A stretch of DNA of 64,000 nucleotides from Borrelia hermsii DAH (GTDB lineage: Bacteria; Spirochaetota; Spirochaetia; Borreliales; Borreliaceae). The position numbers and the translations under genes were made by a program. The notes under the pieces were generated by a model. The model was given only the letters and a program-made list of their open reading frames with translations. It had not been told where the DNA came from and searched no databases. Positions 26,818 through 36,945 of the stretch are shown piece after piece (position 1 is the stretch's first letter; the number at the start of each line of letters is the position of its first letter). The stretch spans positions 186,001 to 250,000 of the forward strand of contig NZ_CP073136.1 of assembly GCF_023035675.1 (NCBI RefSeq), given 5' to 3'.

Positions 26818-29164
26818 AAGAAAAAATTTACCCATACTAATAATTTTGATCATATTACTTATTGCTTCATTTGGGGGCCTTGGTTATTACGTATATAAAG
26901 AACGACTCAATAAAAACAATCAAGAAATAATGCTAAACGAAGTAAAAAATAGTATTATGGATAGAAATTACAAAAAAGCACACTCAATAACAAAAATTCT
27001 AAAAGACAAATATCCACAAAACACAGATATTGCAATGCTTGAGAATACTCTCTCAGAACTTGCAAATAACAGTCCTTTTGAATCAAAAAATTTACAAAGA
27101 GATACTGCCAATCAAATACTAGACAAAATACAAGGAAAAGAACAATTAATACCTATTAACAATGAAAATTCCGAAATTGCTTTTAATAATCGATATATCA
27201 AAGACACTACAAAAATAGAAAATTATGCTGATAGAAAAGATGATATTGGAATTAAAAATGAAGACATTCTAGAATTCAACCAAAATACAGTACCTGAAAA
27301 CCTAAGCAACAACACAAGTAAAATAGTAAAACAACAAGAATCAAACCTAAACAGCAATAAATCTATTGAAAATCAAAAAAATCTATTTAACTTAAAAAAA
27401 CTAAAAGAAAATCTCAATAAAGAATTAAATCAAACCAAAACCATTCAGTTAAACACTCCGAACAAAATCATCAAAAAACACAAACAAAACGAAGATAAAC
27501 TTATAGAAAAGAATACAGACTTTAAAGAAAATAAAACAAAACAAATTGACAAAGTTAACAAAATCCCTCCTACTTTAAAACCAAAAACTAAAATAGAAAG
27601 CACAAACACAAAAAATGCTACCAAAAATCAAATAATCGAAAAAATAGAGAGACCTTATAGCTATGTAATAAAAAAAGTACTCTACGAAATATTAGATAAC
27701 ATTAATACTGGCAATCCCTCTCTTGCGAAAGAAAGACTTAATGAGCTTATTAAAAAAGGGTTGAGTCATAAATTCAATAAAGTTAATGACTTAATTGACA
27801 AACTAAAAAACCAAGAAGCGGCCAATCTCTTAATTAAATTAATAAAACAAGATATCGAACCAAATTCAACTGGCACAGAAAAAGCTCCTTTCAACAAGGA
27901 GCTTTTAAAACAAGAACACCCCAAAGAAAAAATTTCTCCCATAAAAGACCAGTCAATAGATAATCAAATAAAGATGGAAGAAGAACCTAAAACATATGCA
28001 AACCATCTTAGGCAAGCCTCAACAGATTTACAATCTCTTAAAATGCTAGCATCAACAAATGAGGAACAGAAAGACTTCAAAAAGGCTGAAGAAATTTATG
28101 AAAAAATTGTAAGTATTACAAATAACGCAGAAGATCACTACAAAGTTGGAATAATAAAATTTAAACTTAAAAAATATGAAGAAGCAATAAAAGCATTTGG
28201 TAAAACAATATCACTAAATCCAAAGCACAAAAAAGCATATACAAATAAAGGAACAAGCTTAATATTATCAAATAAACCAAAACAAGCAATTGAGGCTTTC
28301 AAAAAGGCAATTACAATTGACAAAAATTATGATAATGCCTACTACAAAAAAGGAATAGCAGAAGAACAAAACGATGATAAACAAAACGCTTTCTTAAGTT
28401 TCAAAAAAGCTTATGGGATTACAAAAAATCCTCATTACGCTTTAAAAGCAGGAATTATTGCAAATCATATTGGGGATTTTAAAAACAGTGAGAAATACCT
28501 AGACAAGGCAAGAGCTTCAATAAAAGAAAAAAACGATATTATGCTTTATAATCTAGCAATAGCAAAATTTGAAAATAATAATCTTAATGAATCACTAAAA
28601 ACCATCAATCAAGCTCTTGTCATAAATCCAAAAAAACCCGAATATTTATATTTAAAAGCATCCATTTACCTAACTAAAGAAAATTATAATGAAGCAATAC
28701 CACTCTACAACGCTGTAATTTTAAAAAACCCTGATAATATTACGGCACATATCAATTTAGCAAGAGCATATGAAAAATCAGGCAATGAACTAAAAGCAAT
28801 TGAAATCCTTGAAAAAATTAGCAATAAAAATCATTTACTAGCATTAAACAATCTTGGCATACTTTATAAAAACCAAAAAAACTATCAAAAAGCAATAAAA
28901 ATTTTTCAAAAAGCAGAAGCTCTCTCAAGTCTTGAAGCAAAATATAATCTTGCAACTACCTTTCTTGCTCTTAAAGATAATAAAAGGGCCATGGAAAAAT
29001 TAAAAGAATATATCAAAATAAATCCAAACAACCCAGAAGCTCTACATGCATTAGGTACAATAGAATATAATGATAATGGAAGTGACAAAATACTTAAAGA
29101 AGTGATTAACAAATTTCCTAATTACAAACAAAATAAAACAATAATGAAAATAATAGGCAAATGA
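26810..29164 (+). CDS. lmp1: Surface-located membrane protein Lmp1 homologue (TPR protein)
   Basis: The 784-residue product has an N-terminal membrane anchor (about 8-28), a charged, Asn/Lys-rich low-complexity region to about 400, and around eleven TPR units from about 415 to the end (for example [20 protein letters not shown]). By position between the TPR gene and mutL it corresponds to BB0210, surface-located membrane protein 1 of Lyme Borrelia, a protein reported to help persistence in the host. The central repeats I recall from the Lyme protein are not obvious here. The ATG at 26810 has a GAGG site and lies inside the end of the upstream gene, so expression of the two is coupled. Ends in an ATGA overlap with mutL. 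Confidence 0.85.
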   Translation: MNKRKNLPILIILIILLIASFGGLGYYVYKERLNKNNQEIMLNEVKNSIMDRNYKKAHSITKILKDKYPQNTDIAMLENTLSELANNSPFESKNLQRDTANQILDKIQGKEQLIPINNENSEIAFNNRYIKDTTKIENYADRKDDIGIKNEDILEFNQNTVPENLSNNTSKIVKQQESNLNSNKSIENQKNLFNLKKLKENLNKELNQTKTIQLNTPNKIIKKHKQNEDKLIEKNTDFKENKTKQIDKVNKIPPTLKPKTKIESTNTKNATKNQIIEKIERPYSYVIKKVLYEILDNINTGNPSLAKERLNELIKKGLSHKFNKVNDLIDKLKNQEAANLLIKLIKQDIEPNSTGTEKAPFNKELLKQEHPKEKISPIKDQSIDNQIKMEEEPKTYANHLRQASTDLQSLKMLASTNEEQKDFKKAEEIYEKIVSITNNAEDHYKVGIIKFKLKKYEEAIKAFGKTISLNPKHKKAYTNKGTSLILSNKPKQAIEAFKKAITIDKNYDNAYYKKGIAEEQNDDKQNAFLSFKKAYGITKNPHYALKAGIIANHIGDFKNSEKYLDKARASIKEKNDIMLYNLAIAKFENNNLNESLKTINQALVINPKKPEYLYLKASIYLTKENYNEAIPLYNAVILKNPDNITAHINLARAYEKSGNELKAIEILEKISNKNHLLALNNLGILYKNQKNYQKAIKIFQKAEALSSLEAKYNLATTFLALKDNKRAMEKLKEYIKINPNNPEALHALGTIEYNDNGSDKILKEVINKFPNYKQNKTIMKIIGK

Positions 29165-30999
29165 ACAAAATAAAATTTTTAGACAAAAGTCTAGTACAAA
29201 AAATAGCAGCAGGAGAAGCCATAGACAGGCCTTGTTCTATTTTAAGAGAATTACTTGACAATGCAATAGATTCTGGAGCGGATAAAATCGAAGTTTTTAT
29301 TGAAGAAGGTGGTATTCGAAGAATACTAATAACAGATAATGGTAGCGGAATAAGCAGAGAAGACTTAAAAATATGTTACCTACCCCACACTACTTCAAAA
29401 ATAAATGAAGAACAAGACCTTGAAAAAATCCAAACACTAGGATTTAGAGGAGAAGCTCTCTCAAGCATTGCCATTTGTTCAAATCTCACAATAACAAGTT
29501 CAACTACAGGAGAAGACAGCTACCAAATTGAAGTTGAAAATGGAACTGAAAAGTATTTTAAAAAACAATCCGCAATAAATGGAACAATAGTAGATGTTAC
29601 AAATTTATTTCACAATTTTCCAGCAAGAAAAAGATTCTTAAAAAAAGACTCTATCGAGACAAAAATGTGTTTAAAAGTTTTTGAAGAAAAGGCTGTCACT
29701 CATCCTGGTATTGACTTTAAATTAAATATAAACAATGAATTGAGAAAAGTTTACTTTAAAGAAAGCTTAATAGATAGGGTTCAAAGTGTATATGGAGAAA
29801 TAATAGATAACAATAAATTTGGAAAAATAGAAGCAGAATATGAAAATATACAAATGAAGATCTTTTTTGCTCCACCCAACTTCTCAAGGAAAGACAAACG
29901 AAACATAAAAATCTTCGTCAATAGAAGACCTGTTGAAGAGAAAAACCTATCTGAAGCAATAATTGATGGACATAGCAGAATACTAACTAATAGAAATTTT
30001 CCAGTATGTTACCTATTCTTAGAAATAGATCCCAGATACATCGATTTCAATATACACCCTCAAAAAAAAGAAGTAAGATTTTTTAACTTGCCATTTCTTC
30101 CTAAACAAATTGCAAGCAATATTAATGAATTCTTTGACAGAGGGCAAAAAGAAATTTTACAAGACTACCATAACATAATAATCAAAAGGCAACTAACAAA
30201 TGATGATCATCTATTACACACTGAGGATGATCCAACAAACTCAGATTTTCAAGCTTATAAAATCACACAAAACGAAGCATTAACTTTAGACAAGCCTCAA
30301 AACAATAAAATAACAAACATAATAGAAGACAAGGTAAAATTTGAAAGTCAACCCCCAACTCAAAAAGATAAACCATCATTCAAAAACTACATACAAAATA
30401 TTTTTCTAAAAACTTCCACAATGCTAAATGATTTACAAAAACCAATAGAAAAACATGAATTTAAATACATAGGACAACTATTTTCGGAATTTTTAATAGT
30501 AGAAAGCGATAATGAAGTTTACTTCATAGATCAACACGCACTTCATGAAAAAATTATATATCAAATCCTAATAAAATCAGAAAAAATTATTCAAAAACTT
30601 CTAGTACCAATTGAGTTTCAAGTAGACTGTGAAGATAAAGATAAAATACTAGCAAGCGAATTGGAAGAATATAAAAAAATAGATATTACAGTTAACAAAA
30701 TAAAGGAGCAAACTTATCAACTCGAATCAATTCCCAATATCTGTAACAAGTATGAAAGTGTTATCATTCAATTTCTAAAGACAAGAAAAAGCAAAACAAT
30801 TGATTCTCTAGAAGCCGACTTATATGCAACTATTGCATGTAGACAAGCCATTAAACGCAATGATACAATAAGTTCTGAATTTAGTCAATTTTTAATAAAC
30901 GAATTTTTCAATCTCAAGCTAAAACATTGTCCACATGGAAGAAAAATTTACCATAAAATCTCTAAATTTGAGCTTGAAAAAAATGTTAACAGAAAATAA
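29161..30999 (+). CDS. mutL: DNA mismatch repair protein MutL
   Basis: MutL couples mismatch recognition by MutS to strand removal. The GHKL ATPase domain is complete ([33 protein letters not shown]), then the transducer domain, a linker around 340-430 and the C-terminal dimerisation domain. The C-terminal nuclease-type motif reads [12 protein letters not shown] at about 457-468, close to the DQHA-x2-E-x4-E consensus but with Gln for the last Glu; the ACRQAIK and CPHGRK motifs are also present. The 612-residue length is normal. It overlaps lmp1 by four bases. Confidence 0.96.
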   Translation: MNKIKFLDKSLVQKIAAGEAIDRPCSILRELLDNAIDSGADKIEVFIEEGGIRRILITDNGSGISREDLKICYLPHTTSKINEEQDLEKIQTLGFRGEALSSIAICSNLTITSSTTGEDSYQIEVENGTEKYFKKQSAINGTIVDVTNLFHNFPARKRFLKKDSIETKMCLKVFEEKAVTHPGIDFKLNINNELRKVYFKESLIDRVQSVYGEIIDNNKFGKIEAEYENIQMKIFFAPPNFSRKDKRNIKIFVNRRPVEEKNLSEAIIDGHSRILTNRNFPVCYLFLEIDPRYIDFNIHPQKKEVRFFNLPFLPKQIASNINEFFDRGQKEILQDYHNIIIKRQLTNDDHLLHTEDDPTNSDFQAYKITQNEALTLDKPQNNKITNIIEDKVKFESQPPTQKDKPSFKNYIQNIFLKTSTMLNDLQKPIEKHEFKYIGQLFSEFLIVESDNEVYFIDQHALHEKIIYQILIKSEKIIQKLLVPIEFQVDCEDKDKILASELEEYKKIDITVNKIKEQTYQLESIPNICNKYESVIIQFLKTRKSKTIDSLEADLYATIACRQAIKRNDTISSEFSQFLINEFFNLKLKHCPHGRKIYHKISKFELEKNVNRK

Positions 31000-31019
31000 A
31001 ATAAACATGGAAGCCGGTA

Positions 31020-32060
31020 ATGATAAAAACTCTTAAATCGAAAATTAAAAAACTAATACCACAAAGAGATAAAAAATTAGTTGAACTTGGGAAGGCGCTT
31101 AAAAACAGCAACGTAATAGAGCTTAAAAAATTAGAATCTTATACATCTTTAAAGCTAATTGAAAAAGAAATATCTCAACTTAAAGCAAATTTAAACAAAG
31201 CAGAAGATGATGAGAGTAAACTAAAAGAACTATATAAAAAGGAAAAAGACTACAAAGAAAGCAAAAAACATATCCTAAAAGGATACGAAATAAAACTTAA
31301 AAAAATTACTGAAATAATAATAAACAAATATCCAAATAATCTCTCAGCAATTTTAGAATACAAAATGAATTTTGCCAAATCGGCACTTCAAAAACATAAA
31401 TACAAAATTACAGAAATAACAAAATTCAATGAAAAAATCAATTTCTTCAAAAAGCTTATTATAAACACCAAACTAATACTAAAAAACATCATAAATAAAA
31501 TAAACATAAAAAAAATAGCAAAAGAATTCGAGAAAAAAATATTAAAAGAACATTTATTCTCAGAAAATTTAGAAAATTTAGTTGATGAATTTGTAGGAAA
31601 CAAAGAGTTAAGCAAAGAAATTATTGAAAAATACAAGTTAATGAATGAAATTCAATCAGAAATTGTAAAAATAAATAATGCAATAAAACATAAAAATATA
31701 AAAGACAACATTAATATTAGGAATAAAGTAGAACGCGCTATTAATGTTGCTCAAATAAATAAAGAATTGATTTTAAAAAAAATTGCCGAAGAATTTTTTG
31801 AAATGTCAAAGACAGAAAAGGGATTAAATAAAAACGGAACAATTAATTCATTATTAGAAACAATCAAAAATATAAATCAACAAATATCCAAATTGAACGA
31901 CGCTCTAATAAAAGCAATAAAAATAGAGGAAATCGCAAAAGTGCGAACAAAAATGCAACAACTCATAAAAAATAAAGAATCAATTGAGACCAAATTAAAC
32001 GAACTAAATTCAAAAATAGAAACCATACAAAACGAAATCGATGAACTTGACAATCAATAA
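31020..32060 (+). CDS. Lys-rich coiled-coil protein of unknown function
   Basis: The 346-residue product is almost entirely charged heptad-like sequence with many Lys, Glu, Ile and Asn, and no signal peptide, so a cytoplasmic coiled-coil protein is likely. The C-terminal part (about 275-346) has regular leucine and isoleucine spacing. It follows mutL by 20 bp on the same strand and may be in the same transcript. No named family is recognised. By order it corresponds to BB0212 of B31 (recalled). Confidence 0.75.
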   Translation: MIKTLKSKIKKLIPQRDKKLVELGKALKNSNVIELKKLESYTSLKLIEKEISQLKANLNKAEDDESKLKELYKKEKDYKESKKHILKGYEIKLKKITEIIINKYPNNLSAILEYKMNFAKSALQKHKYKITEITKFNEKINFFKKLIINTKLILKNIINKINIKKIAKEFEKKILKEHLFSENLENLVDEFVGNKELSKEIIEKYKLMNEIQSEIVKINNAIKHKNIKDNINIRNKVERAINVAQINKELILKKIAEEFFEMSKTEKGLNKNGTINSLLETIKNINQQISKLNDALIKAIKIEEIAKVRTKMQQLIKNKESIETKLNELNSKIETIQNEIDELDNQ

Positions 32061-32126
32061 AAAATCAATATAATGATTTAAGGTATTTCAAGCTTTAATT
32101 GGCATAAAAGGTATTTAATCACTCTT

Positions 32127-32149
32127 AAAGACCTTTTAAGCTTGTCTTT
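32127..32149 (+). terminator. Weak hairpin between the coiled-coil gene and tRNA(CAU)
   Basis: AAAGAC and GTCTTT form a six-base stem with an eleven-base loop, ending in a short T-run. It could end the mutL-region transcript, but the stem is short and it lies only eight bases before the tRNA, so a role in tRNA processing is equally possible. Confidence 0.25.
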
Positions 32150-32156
32150 ACTTATG

Positions 32157-32230
32157 GGGCCTATAGCTCAGTTGGTTAGAGCACCCGACTCATAATCGGG
32201 CGGTCCCAGGTTCAAGTCCTGGTGGGCCCA
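32157..32230 (+). tRNA. tRNA with anticodon CAU (Met elongator or Ile2)
   Basis: The acceptor arm GGGCCTA pairs with TGGGCCC (one G-U), the D arm has AGTTGGTTA, the anticodon stem CCCGA/TCGGG carries loop CTCATAA, and the T arm contains GGTTCAAGTCC. It is not the initiator: the first acceptor pair is a normal G-C and the anticodon stem lacks three consecutive G-C pairs next to the loop. Distinguishing Met from lysidine-modified Ile needs comparison with the other CAU tRNAs of the genome. Confidence 0.93.
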
Positions 32231-32232
32231 AA

Positions 32233-32889
32233 CTATTTTAATTTAAAAAATAAATTAGAATTTTTGCCCATATAATAGAATCCTATATAAACATCCAAAT
32301 TATCATCATCCAGATCAATATTCGTTAAGTCATCAATCTTAACAATTGAATATAAAAAACCAATTTCATCTTTAGGGGTTTTAATTAAATAAAAATTATT
32401 ACCACCAATCTCATTTAACTTAACCATGTCTTTAGACTTATACATATAATCATGAATTAAGGTCAATTCCTCTTCTGACAAACTTAAATTTATGACAATA
32501 TCCTTACTATATACCCTCATTCCAGAATCAACAAGATGAACTTGTGCCACAAAATCGTTAAAAGTCTTATCAGCAATATTAAACCTTAAATCCTTACAAT
32601 AAAGAACATCTCCCCCAAGCACAGAACCTATGAAAGAAGAAGTATGTTTATCCCTAACTACTTCAATAAACTCCTTACTATCCATATTCTCAATAACAAA
32701 TTTGATCACATCACTAGGATTTAAAACTTTAACTGCAAAATCAAAAGTCATAAAATAATCAAGCTTATTCTTAGTAAAATAATAATTAATTACATAATCA
32801 ATTTCCCTTATATCAGGATAGTTCATCTCACAAGAACAGAAAACAATAAAAAATAATAACAATATGTTATTCTTTAACTCTCTCAGCAT
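32233..32889 (-). CDS. Probable lipoprotein of unknown function downstream of efp
   Basis: The 218-residue product has a hydrophobic N-terminal segment ending in FIVFCSC, a plausible spirochaetal lipobox with the lipidated Cys at residue 20. The mature part contains beta-rich sequence without a recognised domain. Its ATG at 32889 lies 23 bp inside the end of efp, so it is read from the efp transcript. It ends two bases from the convergent tRNA. By order it corresponds to BB0213 of B31 (recalled). Localisation (outer surface or periplasmic) cannot be judged from sequence. Confidence 0.78.
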   Translation of the reverse strand: MLRELKNNILLLFFIVFCSCEMNYPDIREIDYVINYYFTKNKLDYFMTFDFAVKVLNPSDVIKFVIENMDSKEFIEVVRDKHTSSFIGSVLGGDVLYCKDLRFNIADKTFNDFVAQVHLVDSGMRVYSKDIVINLSLSEEELTLIHDYMYKSKDMVKLNEIGGNNFYLIKTPKDEIGFLYSIVKIDDLTNIDLDDDNLDVYIGFYYMGKNSNLFFKLK

Positions 32890-33445
32890 ATTCTTTAGTT
32901 TCAGAATTAACTAAAATTTTATCTCCAACATTAATAAAAAGAGGTGCTTTTACGACCAAGCCCGTATGAAGTGTAACATTCTTCATCGCATTAGTTACAG
33001 TATCACCTTTAACAGCAGCCTCAGCAGCTACAACTTCAAATGCGACTTTTGGGGGCAATTTAAGGTCAATAACTTCATTATCCCATTTAACAAGGGAATA
33101 AACCTCAGCTTCTTGAAAAAATAGAACCTTATCCTCAATGTTTGGGACCTCTCTTAAGTTAACATTAAATTGATCATAAGTTTCTAAATCCATAAAAATA
33201 AGATTCTCACTATCTCTATAAAGATACTGAGAACTAACTTCTAACACTTCAATTTCCTCTACTGTATCAGCACCCTTTAAAGTCTCCTTAACAACAGACT
33301 TATTTTTAAGATTTTTAAGCTTTAATCTTACAATGGCACCTCCTCTACCCATTTTTGAAAATTCCCGCTCAAGAACAATATGCGGCATGCCTTTAAAAAG
33401 CAAAAAAGAACCTTTTTCAATCTCTCCCGATTTAATTGTACCCAT
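32867..33445 (-). CDS. efp: Translation elongation factor P
   Basis: EF-P relieves ribosomes stalled on polyproline. The 192-residue product has all three beta-barrel domains, with VRLKLKNLKN in domain I and the FINVGDKILVNSETKEYAERV end typical of domain III. The loop that carries the modified residue reads KMGRGG, so residue 34 is Arg where Lys-type EF-Ps have PGKG. Arg-type EF-Ps are activated by rhamnosylation through EarP in other bacteria. The ATG at 33445 is divergent from pstS; the lipoprotein gene overlaps the 3' end. Confidence 0.96.
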   Translation of the reverse strand: MGTIKSGEIEKGSFLLFKGMPHIVLEREFSKMGRGGAIVRLKLKNLKNKSVVKETLKGADTVEEIEVLEVSSQYLYRDSENLIFMDLETYDQFNVNLREVPNIEDKVLFFQEAEVYSLVKWDNEVIDLKLPPKVAFEVVAAEAAVKGDTVTNAMKNVTLHTGLVVKAPLFINVGDKILVNSETKEYAERVKE

Positions 33446-33510
33446 CTAATACCTCAAATTTTTAATGTGCATAATAACTTATATCAAAAAATCAAAATAT
33501 TTACTATTCA

Positions 33511-33538
33511 TTGACTTATCTAGGATTAATGATATTAT
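33511..33538 (+). promoter_or_regulatory. Predicted promoter of pstSCAB
   Basis: TTGACT (33511-33516) and TATTAT (33533-33538) are separated by 16 bases; each matches the consensus at five of six positions. Transcription would start near 33545, about 20 bases before the pstS ATG. No Pho-box-like direct repeat was noticed. Confidence 0.6.
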
Positions 33539-33564
33539 ATATAGTTGTAAAAGGAGTTAATTTA

Positions 33565-34416
33565 ATGCAAGCTATCAAAATACTCTTTGCTATTTCACTA
33601 GCTTTTCTATTTATCAACTGTACAAACAAAGGCAAAGAAAATGTCATTGCAATTGGCGGATCTACTTCAACAACCTCTATTATGGACGAGATGATCCTAC
33701 GATATCAAAAAATAAATGATCAAATTAAAGTAACTTATGATGCCCAAGGCAGCAGTGTTGGTATTAAAGGATTATTTGATGGTATTTATAAAATGGCAAT
33801 TTCTTCAAGAAACGCAACTGAGGAAGAAATAGCTCAGGGAGCAAAAATCACGGTCATTGCTTATGACGCTTTAATATTCATTACAAGTCCTGACGTCAAG
33901 ATCACAAATATTGCAGAAGAAGATTTAGTAAAAATACTTAACGGAAGTATTAGAAATTGGAAACAAGTCGGTGGACCTGATGCTAAAATTAACTTCATAA
34001 ACCGAGATTCATCATCAGGCTCTTACTCATCTATTACAGAACTAGTTCTTGAAAAAATATTAAAAAATCCCGAAGAAGCTCAATTTAGAAAGGATAGTAT
34101 TGTGGTAAAATCCAATGGTGAATCAATTGAAAAGATAAGCCTCACGCCCCACTCGATTGGTTACATTAGTTTTGGATATGCAAGAGGTGCAATAGAAAAA
34201 GGTCTACATACACTCTCAATAAACAGCATATATCCTACAAAAGAAACAATAATAAAGGATAAATATAATATAAAGAGAAGACTAATAGCAATCACAAGCA
34301 GTATTTCTGAGAATCAGAACACACTTGATTTTATCAACTTTATGCTAAGTCCAAATGGACAAGACATTGTTGAAGAACAAGGGTTCATAAAAGTTCATAC
34401 AACTGAAAATAACTAA
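33565..34416 (+). CDS. pstS: Phosphate-binding lipoprotein PstS
   Basis: PstS captures phosphate outside the inner membrane for the ABC importer. The 283-residue product starts at the ATG at 33565, which has an AAGGAG site; a longer frame from a TTG at 33511 would overlap the promoter and is rejected. The signal peptide ends in FLFINC, making this a lipoprotein with Cys at about residue 19. Phosphate-binding segments are visible: GGSTSTTS, DAQGSSVGIKGL and NRDSSSGSYSS, plus IRNWKQVGG. It leads pstS-pstC-pstA-pstB. Confidence 0.94.
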   Translation: MQAIKILFAISLAFLFINCTNKGKENVIAIGGSTSTTSIMDEMILRYQKINDQIKVTYDAQGSSVGIKGLFDGIYKMAISSRNATEEEIAQGAKITVIAYDALIFITSPDVKITNIAEEDLVKILNGSIRNWKQVGGPDAKINFINRDSSSGSYSSITELVLEKILKNPEEAQFRKDSIVVKSNGESIEKISLTPHSIGYISFGYARGAIEKGLHTLSINSIYPTKETIIKDKYNIKRRLIAITSSISENQNTLDFINFMLSPNGQDIVEEQGFIKVHTTENN

Positions 34417-34498
34417 AATTGTGACAAACTTGACTAATAAGTTAATTTAAATATAAACTTAGCAAAGTTCGATTTCTATAGGGGAACTCTTTTAAAGA

Positions 34499-35407
34499 AT
34501 GAAATTAACTTTAAATACAAAAAGAAATACTGTTAGATTGGCTTTCAACTGTTTTATTTTTATATCCACAACAATTAGTACTTTGACAATATTATTATTA
34601 ATCTTATTTATAATTAAAAATGGACTAGCACCTTTTCTTCATAATAGAATTAAAATTTTAAATTTCCTATTTAGTACAAACTGGGATCCTACTAGTAAGT
34701 TACAAAAATCTTACGGAATTTTATCTTTCATTATCAATTCAGCTTTAACCACATTTTTCTCTGTCCTCATTGCATTACCAATTGGACTTGGATTTGCAAT
34801 CTACCTGTCTGAGAGAACCAAAGGAATTTACCAAAAAACATTACAAACCATAATAGAACTCCTAGCAGGAATCCCAAGCGTAGTATATGGATTTTTTGGA
34901 AGTACATTTATAGCCACACTTGTAAAGAACACTTTTAGAAGAGAAGATAATTTAGGACATAATCTAATAACCTCAGTCATAGTTTTAAGCATAATGATAC
35001 TTCCAACAATAATTAGTGTCTCATACACATCTCTTAAAGCTGTTCCAAAATCATATAAACTAGCATCTCTTGCACTAGCTGCAACAGACTGGCAAACAAT
35101 ATATAAAGTAATGATTCCTTCAGCTGGGAAAGGTATTTTAGCAGGAGTAATACTAGCAATTGGAAGAGCTATTGGCGAGACAATAGCGGTTTTAATGGTT
35201 GGTGGGGGTTCACCTCTATTTATAAAGAATATATTCTCACCTATTAGAACACTAACAGTAAACATCGCAATAGACATGGGATACGCATCTGGAACCCACA
35301 AAGAAGCTTTATTCTCTACAGCCTTGGTCTTGCTATTATTAGTAATAATAATAAATTCAATTAAACATTTCATTTTATCCTCATCTAAAAGGCTAAAAAT
35401 CAAGTGA
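34499..35407 (+). CDS. pstC: Phosphate ABC transporter permease PstC
   Basis: PstC is one of the two membrane subunits of the phosphate importer. The 302-residue product has six membrane segments and the coupling region EAA-like sequence KAVPKSYKLASLALAATDWQ, followed by AGKGILAGVILAIGRAIGET, the PstC/PstA hallmark. A large periplasmic loop is present after the first segment. The ATG at 34499 comes after an AGGGGA; the stop overlaps the GTG start of pstA. No PhoU gene is in the window. Confidence 0.95.
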   Translation: MKLTLNTKRNTVRLAFNCFIFISTTISTLTILLLILFIIKNGLAPFLHNRIKILNFLFSTNWDPTSKLQKSYGILSFIINSALTTFFSVLIALPIGLGFAIYLSERTKGIYQKTLQTIIELLAGIPSVVYGFFGSTFIATLVKNTFRREDNLGHNLITSVIVLSIMILPTIISVSYTSLKAVPKSYKLASLALAATDWQTIYKVMIPSAGKGILAGVILAIGRAIGETIAVLMVGGGSPLFIKNIFSPIRTLTVNIAIDMGYASGTHKEALFSTALVLLLLVIIINSIKHFILSSSKRLKIK

Positions 35408-36945
35408 ATACAATTCAAATAAATAAATTGTTCAATAAAATTTCATTCTGCATAATCAAGTTCATTGCTTATTCTTTAATAACATTATTATTTTTTCTAA
35501 TATCTTACATAGTATACAATTCACTATTCTTTACCAGTAAAAAACAAACACTATTTTTAGATGAAACAAAACATTTCCTACCATTCACATTAAAGAATAA
35601 AATAATTAAGATTGCCTTTATTATTAATAAGAGCATAAAAGCAGAAGAAATTACTACTCAAGATATCTATAATATATACAACAACAAAATTTCACATTGG
35701 GGAAGCATATCAGATCAAAGTATTGACATAATCCCACTTGCAAATTCACAATCAAATCTGGCAAGTAAAGTCATATTGCAAACTTTTACTAATGACAATA
35801 AATTTAACAACAGGTATATAAAGATTATAGAATCTAATGAAGAGACGATAGAAACTGTCAACAAAACAACAGGTGCTATTGGTTACTTAACAAAAGAAGA
35901 TCTTGAAAAATTAGATTTTAAAAAATATCCAAACATTAAATCCCTAAAAATTAAATCCATGTCTATTTTAATAGGGAAAAAAACACTACAAAAAAGTGAA
36001 AATGAAATTATTAACATACTAAGCCTTAATCAGATTCAAAAGTTACTCATAGGAAAGATGGATTGGAATGACTTAATATATAAAAATATTAAACCAAATA
36101 TCATAAAATACTCAAGTTATGATCAAAATGCAATAAAAGCAGTAGAAGAAAATGAAGGCACAATTGCAGTCGTACCTTGGCATTCTTTCTATAAAAGTGA
36201 TGCACCCTTTCTCAAATTATATTATATGAAAAAAAGCATGCCTTTAAACTTAAACTTCATATTATCTACTCCAAGAAATTCTGGCAAATATGGAGGTATT
36301 TCTTATTTAATCTTAAACACATTCTATGTCATACTATTAACAGCAATAATCTCAATTTCAACAGGAATTGGTACAGGAATAATGCTTGCAGAATACACTT
36401 CAAATAAAGTACTCTATAAAACAGTATCTATGAGTGTTGATATCTTATCATCAATTCCTGCTATTATTTTTGGACTCTTTGGACTTATCTTTTTTGTTCC
36501 AATTTTTGGCATGGGAATACTCTCAGGAGCAATAACAAGTTCTTTAATGATATTACCAATGATTGTTAAAACAACCGAAGAATCACTAAAGTCAATTCCT
36601 AAATCATACAAATACGCTTCATTTGCTCTTGGTGCCAATAAAACAGAAACTATAATTAAAATCCTACTACCCGCTTCTAGCCCAGGTATATTGACAGGAA
36701 TAGTGCTTGCAATAGGACGTGCCCTTGGAGAAACCGCAGTACTCCTTTTTACAATGGGAACAAATTTAGGTCTTGCAAGTGCTTTAAATGAGCCTTCAAG
36801 AAGTTTAACTGTACATCTACTATTATTATTTCAAGAAGGATATTTAGACAAAGGTTTTGCAACAGCATCAATACTTATAATGATGATACTTTTAATAAAT
36901 TTAACATCAAAATTTCTAATCAACAGACTATATAGGATCAAGTAA
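35404..36945 (+). CDS. pstA: Phosphate ABC transporter permease PstA with a binding-protein-like insert
   Basis: The C-terminal third (about 295-513) is a normal PstA permease core, with KSIPKSYKYASFALGA and LTGIVLAIGRALGET. Between the first membrane segment (about 15-40) and the core lies an extra extracytoplasmic region of about 240 residues. It resembles PstS: ITTQDIYNIYNNKISHWGSI parallels the DLVKILNGSIRNWKQV stretch of PstS, and TTGAIGYLTKEDLE parallels HSIGYISFGYARG; a second similar half follows (IQKLLIGKMDWNDL and GTIAVVPW). Typical PstA has about 290 residues. The start is GTG in a GTGA overlap with pstC. The insert may offer a second substrate-binding step. Confidence 0.92.
   Translation: MNTIQINKLFNKISFCIIKFIAYSLITLLFFLISYIVYNSLFFTSKKQTLFLDETKHFLPFTLKNKIIKIAFIINKSIKAEEITTQDIYNIYNNKISHWGSISDQSIDIIPLANSQSNLASKVILQTFTNDNKFNNRYIKIIESNEETIETVNKTTGAIGYLTKEDLEKLDFKKYPNIKSLKIKSMSILIGKKTLQKSENEIINILSLNQIQKLLIGKMDWNDLIYKNIKPNIIKYSSYDQNAIKAVEENEGTIAVVPWHSFYKSDAPFLKLYYMKKSMPLNLNFILSTPRNSGKYGGISYLILNTFYVILLTAIISISTGIGTGIMLAEYTSNKVLYKTVSMSVDILSSIPAIIFGLFGLIFFVPIFGMGILSGAITSSLMILPMIVKTTEESLKSIPKSYKYASFALGANKTETIIKILLPASSPGILTGIVLAIGRALGETAVLLFTMGTNLGLASALNEPSRSLTVHLLLLFQEGYLDKGFATASILIMMILLINLTSKFLINRLYRIK

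Noticed and set aside
33511-33564. N-terminal extension of PstS from a TTG codon
   Set aside because: The TTG is the -35 box of the predicted promoter, and the ATG at 33565 has a strong ribosome-binding site directly before a signal peptide with lipobox.
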